Shown: piece by piece, positions 17,661 to 26,741 of the stretch
How positions within the stretch are numbered: the first letter of the stretch is position 1
Layout: the number at the start of each line of letters is the position of its first letter
Origin: Sphingobacterium corticibacterium
GTDB taxonomy: Bacteria > Bacteroidota > Bacteroidia > Sphingobacteriales > Sphingobacteriaceae
NCBI RefSeq assembly: GCF_004208525.1
Contig: NZ_SGIT01000002.1
Location: 620,001 to 684,000 of the forward strand
Direction: 5' to 3'
DNA: 64,000 nt
Program-made: the position numbers and the translations under genes
The notes under the pieces: model-generated
The model's database searches: none
The model's input: only the letters and a program-made list of their open reading frames with translations
What the model was told of the DNA's origin: nothing

Positions 17661-18563
17661 TTAGTTTAAAGATGTTTGATCAAAATTGGGCAAATCTGCC
17701 TGTCTGGCTAAAATTTCGTCTCTTAACACATCCAGATCGATATCCCAAACCGTTTGGAAGTACGTTCGTACAATGTCCAATTTCGTCTCTATGATTATCT
17801 TACCCTCTTCACCTCCTTGACTGATACGCTGTTCCCATTGCGCCGGGGATAGCGTGATATAATACGAATATGTTTCGACAAAATCCTCGTTAGCTTCTTT
17901 GGAAGCATAAGGAGAAACAAATCCGTCTGCAGCGGCTAAGGCGTCCGCTGAGGAGCCGGTATAGATGTCGCTCCACGCATCCGCCACATAACCGGCGCCG
18001 GTAATCTCCTTAAATGAAGCCGGGTAATCTCTCGTCTGGTGCAGAATATGCGCAAATTCGTGATGCATCGTATGGAAATAGTAATAGTTCAAAAAATCCG
18101 CATCCATACCCGTTTCCTCCGTGAGATTATTTAATAGATAGAGCGAAACCTTAACGCCTCCTTCAGCTGTACCCAATACAAACGTTCCGTTATTCCGATA
18201 CCCCGCCGAACCGATGTAGTTCAGTAACTTGGGAAAATACGACCGTATAAAGTCCTTACTGCCCGTAATCTCATCATACGGTGCGATACCGAGATAATAC
18301 AATAGCTTAGTCATGCGTACCGAACTCTCGTAACTCGCCGGACTGAGGTTATAGTCCAAATCCGACTCCGCTTCAACAAACTTATACACGATGGCAATAT
18401 TATAATCTTTTGTAAACTGGTGTTCAATATAGTTATCCAGTTCGTTTGTCGCCACTTCGAGATCCTGGAAAACACTCGTTGGATCTAAACGTTCTTCTTT
18501 GCAGGAAAAAAGTAACAAAGAAGATAACAACAAAATATTTAGTTTCTTTATCATGTTCATCAT
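17661..18563 (-). CDS. Putative zinc metallopeptidase lipoprotein (locus B)
   Basis: This 300-residue lipoprotein has a signal ending in LLFSC (Cys about 21) and an HExxH zinc motif in HHEFAHILHQ (about residues 166-175), as in the SusD-associated 'putative zinc-binding metallopeptidase' family. The Glu of HExxH is the expected catalytic base; the third zinc ligand is not identified. Its ATG overlaps the susD stop in TAATG (18561-18565), so translation is probably coupled. The pairing of a peptidase with SusC/D points to a peptide or glycoprotein substrate, or to processing of a surface protein, and not to a plain polysaccharide. That is inference. Confidence 0.85.
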   Translation of the reverse strand: MMNMIKKLNILLLSSLLLFSCKEERLDPTSVFQDLEVATNELDNYIEHQFTKDYNIAIVYKFVEAESDLDYNLSPASYESSVRMTKLLYYLGIAPYDEITGSKDFIRSYFPKLLNYIGSAGYRNNGTFVLGTAEGGVKVSLYLLNNLTEETGMDADFLNYYYFHTMHHEFAHILHQTRDYPASFKEITGAGYVADAWSDIYTGSSADALAAADGFVSPYASKEANEDFVETYSYYITLSPAQWEQRISQGGEEGKIIIETKLDIVRTYFQTVWDIDLDVLRDEILARQADLPNFDQTSLN

Positions 18564-20149
18564 TATCTAGGATTAGGAGTTAAACCTGCAGAAATTACAT
18601 CCAATGGGATCTGTAATGCCGCTCTGTTATCGCGCGCAACCAGTTTAGTGTCGTTTTCTACGACAGAGACTGTGGTACCTGTCGTAATCAGCCGTCGTGC
18701 AACTTCAATACCATAACGCTTCACATCAAACCAACGCAACCCCATGTGCATGGTCTCTATCCGGCGGATATACAATAAGGCATGGAGCATATTTTCCTGC
18801 GTACCCGCCTCAAACGGAACCATCTCCGGACTCAGTCTCTTTTTTGGCGTAGGTTCGTCTGGCTCATAATATTCCAAACCATCCGCCCATTCGTTGATAC
18901 TTTCTACGGTAAACGTTGCCGGTGGATTCGCTAAGGTATTATCTACCCAACGCTTCATATCGACTACTGCTTCTTCATAGCGTTTCAAGTGGATCAATGC
19001 TTCCGCACGGACCAACATCGTTTCTTCTGTGGTAAAGGGTGCATAGGCCCCTCTGCTATAACCAATACCGGCGACAACGTCGGTATATTCAAACTGATAG
19101 GAAACTCGGGGAAATAGATGTTTATCCAGATTCGTTCCCGAATACACAAACACCTGCGGAATATATCCGGTGGCCGTCCGTTTACCATAAGGAGCTTCTG
19201 CGAGCATGGTCTCTGTGTTACTGATAAACGCTCCATGGGCAAACCGAGCACCAGTATAATAATTTCCAAAGTATAAACCGTGGCTCGTTCCCGCCGTCGC
19301 TAACATTAAATTAGCTTTTATGGAACTTCGATTGTAGGCAATGGCAGCCGGTGTAACTTCTACTGCACTCGCGGCGATAGTACGGTTATCCCGCAATAAA
19401 GGTGAAGGATTGGAGCCAATAGCGGCAGTAGCATAACTAATTGCTTTTTCCCAATCCTGCATATACAAGGCAATGCGTGCCGCCAGTGCATTGGCCGCCC
19501 TGGAGTTCATGTGGTATTTTGGTGTTTCACCGTAGGACGCGTCATCAATCAGCGGTAATGCTTCTTCCAAATCACGTACCATATAATCGTACACTTCTTG
19601 CACCGTGTTGCGCTCGTATTGTGGATTCAGCTCGTCTTCGGTTTCTAACATGTAGGTGATACCTAAATCTGTCGCTGCATGATCTTTATGATAATGCTGT
19701 GCAAATAGGTTAACCAAAATAAAGTGAGAATATGCCCTCGCTGCCAAAGCCTCTCCACGCTGCGCATTTAAGCTTGCCGGATTTCCCATTTCCTCGATCG
19801 CGCCCAACGCCGCATTCGCACTGGAGATAGCTTTATAACAAGCTTCCCAAACTTCTTTGGGGCTGTCGTCCGTATTTTCGGTCACATCGTTCCAACGAAA
19901 CAATTGTTCCAGATCCCGTTCGTTATACGGATTGCTTATTCCATAATCATCTATATTATCCGATGAAAACTCGGCTGACACCAAATAAGCTGTTGCAGGA
20001 TAAGCCGACACCAAAACTTTATCAATTTTAGCCTCGGTATCCAGTTTTGCGCGGTTGTCGGGCATCTCATCCAAAAATTTATCACAGGAGAAGAAGCCCA
20101 ACCCACAGATTAAGGCTATCGCTAAATATAATTTGTTCTTTCTTTTCAT
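18563..20149 (-). CDS. SusD/RagB-like lipoprotein (locus B)
   Basis: This 528-residue SusD/RagB protein has the lipobox FFSC near residue 22, followed by DKFLDEMPDN. The helical SusD body is evident (ALAARAYSHFILVNLFAQHY, NALAARIALYMQDWEKAISYA), as is the C-terminal segment RRIETMHMGLRWFDVKRYG. It is the surface cap of the STN-type SusC encoded 24 bp upstream. No carbohydrate-active enzyme lies in this operon, so the ligand may be non-carbohydrate. Its stop codon overlaps the metallopeptidase start by one base. Confidence 0.92.
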   Translation of the reverse strand: MKRKNKLYLAIALICGLGFFSCDKFLDEMPDNRAKLDTEAKIDKVLVSAYPATAYLVSAEFSSDNIDDYGISNPYNERDLEQLFRWNDVTENTDDSPKEVWEACYKAISSANAALGAIEEMGNPASLNAQRGEALAARAYSHFILVNLFAQHYHKDHAATDLGITYMLETEDELNPQYERNTVQEVYDYMVRDLEEALPLIDDASYGETPKYHMNSRAANALAARIALYMQDWEKAISYATAAIGSNPSPLLRDNRTIAASAVEVTPAAIAYNRSSIKANLMLATAGTSHGLYFGNYYTGARFAHGAFISNTETMLAEAPYGKRTATGYIPQVFVYSGTNLDKHLFPRVSYQFEYTDVVAGIGYSRGAYAPFTTEETMLVRAEALIHLKRYEEAVVDMKRWVDNTLANPPATFTVESINEWADGLEYYEPDEPTPKKRLSPEMVPFEAGTQENMLHALLYIRRIETMHMGLRWFDVKRYGIEVARRLITTGTTVSVVENDTKLVARDNRAALQIPLDVISAGLTPNPR

Positions 20150-20173
20150 TTCAATCCTTTCTTAAAGTTTCCA

Positions 20174-23100
20174 TTACAATCCCAAACGTAATGTCAATGT
20201 ATACTGTCTAGCCATCGGTGCAGCTACACCTCCCGCGTTGACAAACTCCGGATCCTGCCCATTCAGCTTCTTATCCGCATAAATCAGGAATAGGTTGGTC
20301 GCGTTGAAACGTAAACCTAATGAATTTACCTTCCATGCATTTACCCAATTTTTGGGCAATTCGTAGGATAAGGAAACATCTTTTAAGCGAATAAAATCAC
20401 CTTTCGCAGTACGTACGGAGGAATAATTGTAGGCATTAAACGTATACTGAAGGTCGTTGTTATATGCTCTGTTCTGCCCTTTGGAAGAAACAAGCGGCAC
20501 ATTCGTATAGGCTTCGTCTCCCGGCACCATCCAGCGGTCTGCAAACTCTTTAGTAGATGCCGTCAAATCATCGTACTCGTGCTTAAATACTGGATTTAAA
20601 CGAACGACGTTTCCAAAAGAATATGTCATAAACACATTCAAGCCAAAGTTTTTGTAATTGAACTGGTTGCCCCAGCCTCCAGTATGGATCGGATCGGTCG
20701 GTCCTTCATATTTTAGATAATCGATTCTATCCCGCTCTTGGAAGTATATATCCGTTGTGGTTTCTTCATTATCCGGACCTAAGAAAACAGGCAAACCTTC
20801 GTTGTTCAAACGAACAAAAGGAATAGAGTACAATCCTCTTGACGGCCCGCCTTCTTGAGCAAAGCCCGTACCTGTGATCAAATCAATGACTTGACTGCGC
20901 GTATCCAGACGGGTAACTTCTGTTTTCACATGAGAATAAATCAAATTAGATTGCCATTTAAACTGGCCATCCCGGAAAATATGTCCGGTTAAGCTCAATT
21001 CCGCTCCACTCGATTTCATGTCGGCGACATTCCCCATTTTGGAGATTACACCAGTCATTCCCTGTGTATTCACCACGCCAATTAAGTCGAAGTTATTCCG
21101 TTTGAACCAGTCAAATTCAATATTAATGCGGTTGTCTACAAGACCTATCGATGTTCCGATATTGAGCTCATGTTTTTTCTCATACGTCAGTTCCGAGTTT
21201 GCCGGATCCATAATCTGCAAACCCGATTCCGTATCACTCGCTGTCGGCCTCCATGGGTTATACGAGGCATAAATCGCATGCGAGTTAGTGACATCTGCCG
21301 GCCCTCTATCCCCTGTCAAGCTATAGGAAGCTTTCAACGTCAAATGGGATAACGCCGGGAAAAGATCTGTGAAAAAGTCCTCTTCGTGCGCATTCCATGC
21401 ACCCGCCACGTTAAAACTAGGCATCCATCTAGCCGAGATAGCTTCTCCTAGCTTGTTGGACCCTTCATAACGGAAGGTACCATTCAAAATATATTTACCC
21501 GCATACGAATAAGTCAGGTTGGTAAAAAATGCCGCTTGCTTATACTTGGTGTTCGTCGGGTCGTTGTCCTTGTTCCGGTTTACATGAAAATAGGGGGTAT
21601 TTTCTTCCTGACCTCTTTTAAACACGCGATAATCTGTAAATGGGCTTTCACCCAATTCATATTGCAGCCCCCAACCACGGAACCACGTATTATTCCGGTC
21701 GGATGCCGTCAATTCAGAACCAGCAAAGGCACTTACGATATGATTGTAATTGAAGGTTTTATTATACTGTGCTGTGAAACGGAACAATTGTTCGAACATA
21801 GTATAATCCGTACGGTTGTAGATACCGCCTTCCGGCAATACGGAGATGGGCTGTGCATACGGATTGTCGGGATCGGTATATAAGAATGGGTTTTTATCTC
21901 GTATCACAGTGGTTCCAAAATCAATACCTGCTCTATACGCCTGTGCTTGATTGGACAAATCTTTTACATAATGGTGCTGTGCGGTGGACTGATAACGTAC
22001 CGAACCAAAAGCACCTAATTCCAATTCCGGAACAACCTTCCATTTCAAGTCTCCTTGGAAACGGAGATCGGTCACATTCACGTCCATATAATTGTTTTCC
22101 AACTCGTGCAGAATATTGAACGGCGCATAGTTGCGGGTATAGAAGACGTTCGGATCAAGTGTACGCGAGCTGTTCATCGCATAGGCATAGGGGTTGATAT
22201 CAAAATCACGTTTTACTTCCCCGAAAACCACGTCTGTCGTCTGCCCTAACGTTCCGGGCGCTTGTTGCTGACGATAAGAGCCATTCGTGATGATATTTAA
22301 GCGAAGATTATCCGAGATATTATAGTTGGCATTCAAATTACCTGTGTAGCGGTTAACCCCACTTCGCTTGGTCCACCCCGGATCTACCAAGGCACTGATG
22401 GACGAATAATACTGTGATTTTTCGGTACCGGACGACATGCTCACCGAATGGTTGTGTTGTACACTCGGCTGAAACAATTGGCTAAACCAATCCGTGTTAC
22501 GGTATTCTGCTTCTCGCAGGAAGTTGTTGACATGATGCCTGTTAGTAAACAAATCGTTCACAACCTCACCAGTCTGTATACGACGATACAAATCGCCATA
22601 CACACCACTGTTGGCTTCTGTCAACAGATCTCCTAAGCGGATATCTTGTTTCGGATAAACATCTTGATAAACTGACATCTGCTCCTGCGAGTTCATGATA
22701 TTGAATTCGGAATATCGTGGTATAGCACGAATAGTGTATTCACCCGTATAGTTTAACGAGCTACGTCCGGCCGTTCCTTTTTTTGTCGTGATGACAATAA
22801 CCCCCGCCATCGCACGGGCACCATATATCGAGGTTGCTGAACCGTCTTTCAAAATCTGGAACGATTCGATATCATGCATGTTCAAACCGGCTACGGCAGA
22901 ACTGATTAACGTCAGGGCATCTCCAGAAGAAAGTGCATCTGCATTAACATCTGCGACGTCTTCTACAATAACGCCATCGATAACCCACAACGGCTTTGAG
23001 GCACCGTAAATAGATGTAGCACCGCGCACGCGGATTTTCGGCGCTGTACCAAACGTCCCCGTTACGTTTTGCACAGAGACTCCGGCTACACGACCTTCCA

Positions 23101-23860
23101 GTCCACGGCTGGGGTCAATCTGTCCACCAATCTGTGCAGCTTCACCCGAAATCTGTGAAGTTGCACCGGTAAACAAACGACGGTCTACCCGTTGGCCCAT
23201 CCCCGTGACGACCACTTCTTCGATCGCTTGGTCTTCCGCCATCAGCTGTACATTCAACGTCCGTTGATTGCTTACAGGTATATCTTTCGTCAAATAACCT
23301 ACGTAGCGAAACGTTAAAGTACTGCCGCTGGGAACATTAATCGAGAAATTACCACTTTCATTGGTTGTGGTACCTTGTGAGGTTCCTTTTACACCAATAG
23401 ATACACCGGCAAGAGGCTCTCCGTTCATCGAAGTCACCCGGCCTGTGATGGGGCTTTGTACATCAACTGCGATAGTGGCGGCGTTGGGTGTCATCTCCCT
23501 ATAATTTACCGTAACAGTACCCGCAATGATCTTAAACGAGTAATTCTGAGTCGGCAACATCATGTGCAGTGCATCTTTTACATCCGTTTCACGTATATTA
23601 AGGCTAATACGCGATGACTTCGCTATCACATCATCATTGTACAAAAATTTCAGACTGGTTTGTCTGCTAATCTGCTGGAAAGCATCTTCCAGCTTCACAT
23701 TCTTTAATGAGAGTGATACTTTCTGTGCAGTTCCTTCTGCATAGGCACAGGTCATGAAAACCAGCAGGAGAAATGTTGTAATTTTCATCGTTCGGAGAAT
23801 TAAGACAATAGGCGGCTTCCATGCTTCTTTTCGTCTTTTGTCAAATAAGAAGTAATTCAT
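20174..23860 (-). CDS. SusC-like TonB receptor with STN signalling domain (locus B)
   Basis: This 1228-residue outer-membrane receptor has a long basic N-region and a hydrophobic signal (MKITTFLLLVFMTCAYA, residues 25-41), usual for this subgroup. An STN (secretin/TonB short N-terminal) domain follows (about 47-120; LKNVKLEDAFQQISRQTS), then a carboxypeptidase-regulatory domain (about 135-215), the EEVVVTGMGQRVDRR signature, the plug (GATSIYGASKPLWVIDGVIVEDV) and the barrel ending in TLTLRLGL. The STN domain normally contacts the periplasmic end of a FecR anti-sigma factor, and fecR and an ECF sigma gene lie directly upstream. This therefore looks like a complete ligand-sensing import system. 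Confidence 0.95.
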   Translation of the reverse strand: MNYFLFDKRRKEAWKPPIVLILRTMKITTFLLLVFMTCAYAEGTAQKVSLSLKNVKLEDAFQQISRQTSLKFLYNDDVIAKSSRISLNIRETDVKDALHMMLPTQNYSFKIIAGTVTVNYREMTPNAATIAVDVQSPITGRVTSMNGEPLAGVSIGVKGTSQGTTTNESGNFSINVPSGSTLTFRYVGYLTKDIPVSNQRTLNVQLMAEDQAIEEVVVTGMGQRVDRRLFTGATSQISGEAAQIGGQIDPSRGLEGRVAGVSVQNVTGTFGTAPKIRVRGATSIYGASKPLWVIDGVIVEDVADVNADALSSGDALTLISSAVAGLNMHDIESFQILKDGSATSIYGARAMAGVIVITTKKGTAGRSSLNYTGEYTIRAIPRYSEFNIMNSQEQMSVYQDVYPKQDIRLGDLLTEANSGVYGDLYRRIQTGEVVNDLFTNRHHVNNFLREAEYRNTDWFSQLFQPSVQHNHSVSMSSGTEKSQYYSSISALVDPGWTKRSGVNRYTGNLNANYNISDNLRLNIITNGSYRQQQAPGTLGQTTDVVFGEVKRDFDINPYAYAMNSSRTLDPNVFYTRNYAPFNILHELENNYMDVNVTDLRFQGDLKWKVVPELELGAFGSVRYQSTAQHHYVKDLSNQAQAYRAGIDFGTTVIRDKNPFLYTDPDNPYAQPISVLPEGGIYNRTDYTMFEQLFRFTAQYNKTFNYNHIVSAFAGSELTASDRNNTWFRGWGLQYELGESPFTDYRVFKRGQEENTPYFHVNRNKDNDPTNTKYKQAAFFTNLTYSYAGKYILNGTFRYEGSNKLGEAISARWMPSFNVAGAWNAHEEDFFTDLFPALSHLTLKASYSLTGDRGPADVTNSHAIYASYNPWRPTASDTESGLQIMDPANSELTYEKKHELNIGTSIGLVDNRINIEFDWFKRNNFDLIGVVNTQGMTGVISKMGNVADMKSSGAELSLTGHIFRDGQFKWQSNLIYSHVKTEVTRLDTRSQVIDLITGTGFAQEGGPSRGLYSIPFVRLNNEGLPVFLGPDNEETTTDIYFQERDRIDYLKYEGPTDPIHTGGWGNQFNYKNFGLNVFMTYSFGNVVRLNPVFKHEYDDLTASTKEFADRWMVPGDEAYTNVPLVSSKGQNRAYNNDLQYTFNAYNYSSVRTAKGDFIRLKDVSLSYELPKNWVNAWKVNSLGLRFNATNLFLIYADKKLNGQDPEFVNAGGVAAPMARQYTLTLRLGL

Positions 23861-23916
23861 ACATTTGAGTAATTGAGTTAATGTGTAAGGTTCATTGCTT
23901 TATTTAACTTGATTTC

Positions 23917-23942
23917 AACAGGGGTGCTGCAACATCCCTGTT
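23917..23942 (-). repeat. Hairpin between fecR and the locus B susC
   Basis: AACAGGG and CCCTGTT pair over 7 bp, and G-T, T-A and G-C pairs can extend the stem inward to a 6-base loop. It lies in the 122-bp gap between fecR and susC. No T-run follows on the minus strand, so a role in differential expression (processing or partial termination) is only a possibility. Confidence 0.45.
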
Positions 23943-23982
23943 TCTTGTTAAATACAATTGTTTCGTTTGTTGTTGTAAATTT

Positions 23983-25143
23983 CTATTTCTTCATTCGTTC
24001 TTGTTTAGTGATTAATAATTTATTAGAGTTTAGTGTAAATTTTAAATCGCTGACAAATGCCAACATGGTTAATACTTCAGATAGATTGACGTCCCGCCCG
24101 ATTTCACCGGAATAAGTATTATGCAACGGTACATCCTGTGCTAAAGAAATATCTATATTATACCAGCGTTTCAGTTGGTTGGCAATATGGACAATATGAT
24201 CATTCCTGAAATAGAATACGTTATTTTTCCAGGCAAGATCCCTTTGTAAGTTCGTTGTTCTCACCTTTAAATCTCCATCGCTCCACTCCGCACTTTGTCC
24301 GGGTACGATGACCACCGATTGTGCCTCATTAATTACCTTCACACTACCTTCCGCCAATGAAGTTCTGACATTTTTCCCATAAGCGGATACATTAAAATGT
24401 GTTCCCAACACACGAATATCCACTTCTTCCGTTTCCACAAAGAATGGTCTTTCCGTATCTTTTGCCACTTCAAAATAGGCCTCGCCTTTTAGATATACAC
24501 GTCGTTCAGTATCTCCGAAATGCTCCGGAAACCGGAGTTCACTCGCGGCATTGACCCACACGGCTGTTCCATCTGATAAGGTTATCTTAAAGAAATTGGC
24601 TGCAGGAACGACTAACGTATGGAAAATGAGTTCACGTGTAACAGACTCATTAGAAAAGTCTAATTCATTCTCTATAATAGATGAACTCGAAGCGATATTA
24701 AGCGTATCATCTACTTTCACCTCTTTACCATTTGCGAGGATGATTTTGGCTCCTAAAAGAGCTGGACGCACATCATCTGCCGCTATACTGAGCGCTGGAG
24801 CAGCGGCCTTTTTTTCATCGTTGATACCCGTCCTAAGAAACCATACAGATAAACTTAAAGAGCAAATGAGTGCAATAGTTGCCGCCACACGCCACAAAAA
24901 ATGATTACGGTATTTTTTTTCTTGTTTCCTTTCAATACGTTGCCATGCAGATTCCTCATCCAGGTTGTCGAGCCAATCGAGTTTCATGGACACGTCTTTT
25001 GTCATTAGTTCATCAAACAACTCTTTGTTATTGGGATGGGCCTGTATCCATGCATCCAATACGTGCTGTTCGTAGCTATCGAGCGGTTCATTTCTGAAAC
25101 GCTTGGTAATTATATGTGCGATATTGAATGGGTTGGTATCCAT
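23983..25143 (-). CDS. FecR-type anti-sigma factor (locus B)
   Basis: This 386-residue inner-membrane protein has an N-terminal cytoplasmic anti-sigma region (about 1-75; LDAWIQAHPNNKELFDEL), one membrane segment (about 82-102), a periplasmic FecR domain (about 175-275; ITLSDGTAVWVNAASELRFP, RVYLKGEAYFEVAKD, PFFVETEEVDIRVLGTHFNV) and a C-terminal DUF4974-like domain that resembles STN. It should hold the ECF sigma factor inactive until ligand-loaded SusC signals through its STN domain. It lies between the sigma gene (192 bp upstream) and susC (122 bp downstream). Confidence 0.94.
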   Translation of the reverse strand: MDTNPFNIAHIITKRFRNEPLDSYEQHVLDAWIQAHPNNKELFDELMTKDVSMKLDWLDNLDEESAWQRIERKQEKKYRNHFLWRVAATIALICSLSLSVWFLRTGINDEKKAAAPALSIAADDVRPALLGAKIILANGKEVKVDDTLNIASSSSIIENELDFSNESVTRELIFHTLVVPAANFFKITLSDGTAVWVNAASELRFPEHFGDTERRVYLKGEAYFEVAKDTERPFFVETEEVDIRVLGTHFNVSAYGKNVRTSLAEGSVKVINEAQSVVIVPGQSAEWSDGDLKVRTTNLQRDLAWKNNVFYFRNDHIVHIANQLKRWYNIDISLAQDVPLHNTYSGEIGRDVNLSEVLTMLAFVSDLKFTLNSNKLLITKQERMKK

Positions 25144-25335
25144 AATTTAAGTTAAGAAACCTAAATCAGGATTTGGGGTGACAAGAAATCTGCTTTTCTT
25201 TTTTTTCCATAAAAAAATAAACAAAATCTCGCCACTTTAAAATTTTGAATGAGGGGATATTGCATACATAGTATTCCTACATATTTCAAAATTTTATATG
25301 TGGCATTTCATGTTAAGGAGGGAATTGTGCAATTC

Positions 25336-25872
25336 TCACAATGTACTAAGTGCCAGCAAAAACATCCAGAAGTAATTGAAATTCAGTTTTTCGCGCAAGA
25401 CACTAAGCCCTCGGCGCTTTTGTGTTTTTATGGTATTAATACTGATCTCTAATTCTTGGGCGATTTCTTCATTAGAGTAGCCATCCACATAACTCATGAC
25501 CATAATCTTTCTGCACCCTTCGGGAAGTTTTTCCAAAGCGTCATAAATTGCTGTCATAAACTCTGCCCGAATAATCTGATGTTCGTAATCGATGTCGTCC
25601 GATTCTGTAAACACCGTACGTTCCCAGAATTTTCGCACGACTTTGTTATGACGGCTCAGATTGAATACAGCATGTTTGATCGAACTATACAGAAAAGATT
25701 TTATCGCATTTTCATCATCTGGCAGTTCCGTTTTGTTGTTTAAGTAAGAAACGAACGCGTCCTGCGCCAAATCTTCCGCAGTTTTCTCATCCTGCACCAT
25801 TTGCCAGGCAAAATAGCATAATGCACGGTAATGCTTTTTGAAAATGAGCCTATCTTGATCTGTAGCTTTCAT
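25336..25872 (-). CDS. ECF RNA polymerase sigma factor (locus B)
   Basis: This 178-residue ECF sigma factor has a region 2 helix set (about 10-75; CYFAWQMVQDEKTAEDLAQD, AIKSFLYSSIKHAVFN) and a region 4 helix-turn-helix (about 110-160; LPEGCRKIMVMSYVDGYSNE, then EEIAQELEISINTIKT). I take the ATG at 25872 as the start; the frame also opens with an upstream TTG at 25878, which is less likely. It should direct RNA polymerase to the locus B SusC/D promoter when released by the FecR protein encoded next. A single-gene transcript or an operon with fecR are both possible across the 192-bp gap. Confidence 0.93.
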   Translation of the reverse strand: MKATDQDRLIFKKHYRALCYFAWQMVQDEKTAEDLAQDAFVSYLNNKTELPDDENAIKSFLYSSIKHAVFNLSRHNKVVRKFWERTVFTESDDIDYEHQIIRAEFMTAIYDALEKLPEGCRKIMVMSYVDGYSNEEIAQELEISINTIKTQKRRGLSVLREKLNFNYFWMFLLALSTL

Positions 25873-25919
25873 GGACAAGTCGCTTACAATTTAAAAAAGT
25901 CAGTAAGTTAGTTGCAATT

Positions 25920-25927
25920 CAAAGCTA
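25920..25927 (-). promoter_or_regulatory. Candidate -7 box for the ECF sigma gene
   Basis: TAGCTTTG (minus strand) fits the Bacteroidota -7 consensus TAnnTTTG and lies about 48 bp before the sigma ATG. No TTG is found about 20 bp further upstream, so this is a one-box match only. Confidence 0.3.
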
Positions 25928-26069
25928 AATATACAAAATTTTATTATGTACGCTAATTTTTGTGCGATTTCAGTAAAAAGTCGACTAAAAGCAAACATAG
26001 GTCTTTCCTCTTCACTTCTTATAACAGAAATGATAAAGAAAAACCTTTCACTATTTTGCCGAATCCTAT

Positions 26070-26726
26070 CTATGGCAGCACAAACACCAATTCTCCTTTC
26101 TGTTTTTCTTTGTAGAACACTATTGTACACAGGTTTTTACTCCGGTCAATGGTCAATATTTCCAATTTTGTCAACGATATCTCTTGTTTATTCTCTTCGC
26201 CAATAATACGAAGTGTTGCTCTTGGTTTTACGCCAACAGCAAATTCACCATTCCATGACAGCACAAATTGCTTCTTTTCGGTGACATTTGTCATCGCAAC
26301 CTTATTTCCCATAATCGTTGTACTCCATTGGTTAGCTTGCTCCAAAGCAATAAGACCATCCCAATAAAACCGGGGATCGTCTGCGCTAAGTACGGCCGGA
26401 ATCACTTTGACATCCACCGCTGCTTTTCTCCCTGTTCCATCCATGATGAAAAGTCGTTCCTCACCATAGTTTTCCGTTGCTGTAAATGTAATTGTATTCC
26501 CGACGATCTCTACCTCAACCAACGACGTCTCCGAAACGGTATAGTCTCCGTTACCACTTATAACTTCTACCGTTGACGTGTAACTTTCCAGTATTTCGAT
26601 ACTGTTTTTGTCCAGCTCCAACGCCTGCAACGGTACCGCCTTTTCTTTTTCGCAAGCTGCCACTACACTTCCGCATAACAACAAAAGCATAATGAAGCGT
26701 ATATCTATCCTATATTTCATAATCAT
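26070..26726 (-). CDS. Small lipoprotein with Ig-like beta domain (locus C end)
   Basis: This 218-residue lipoprotein has the lipobox SVVAAC near residue 24. I do not recognise a family with certainty. The first half (LELDKNSIEILESYTSTVEV, SGNGDYTVSE) resembles bacterial Ig-like/BACON-type domains found on surface glycan-binding proteins; the second half is beta-rich (FVLSWNGEF, KLEILTIDRSKNLCTIVFY). It starts 15 bp after the PL9 gene and ends the operon, the usual place for an accessory surface-binding or enzyme-associated lipoprotein. Glycan binding is inferred from position only. Confidence 0.75.
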   Translation of the reverse strand: MIMKYRIDIRFIMLLLLCGSVVAACEKEKAVPLQALELDKNSIEILESYTSTVEVISGNGDYTVSETSLVEVEIVGNTITFTATENYGEERLFIMDGTGRKAAVDVKVIPAVLSADDPRFYWDGLIALEQANQWSTTIMGNKVAMTNVTEKKQFVLSWNGEFAVGVKPRATLRIIGEENKQEISLTKLEILTIDRSKNLCTIVFYKEKQKGELVFVLP

Positions 26727-26741
26727 CTTATTCTAACTTCC

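Noticed and set aside
25946-26206. 86-codon plus-strand frame overlapping the end of the small lipoprotein gene
   Set aside because: It is mostly antisense to the lipoprotein gene, has no recognisable domain, and its non-overlapping part is an AT-rich intergenic region.
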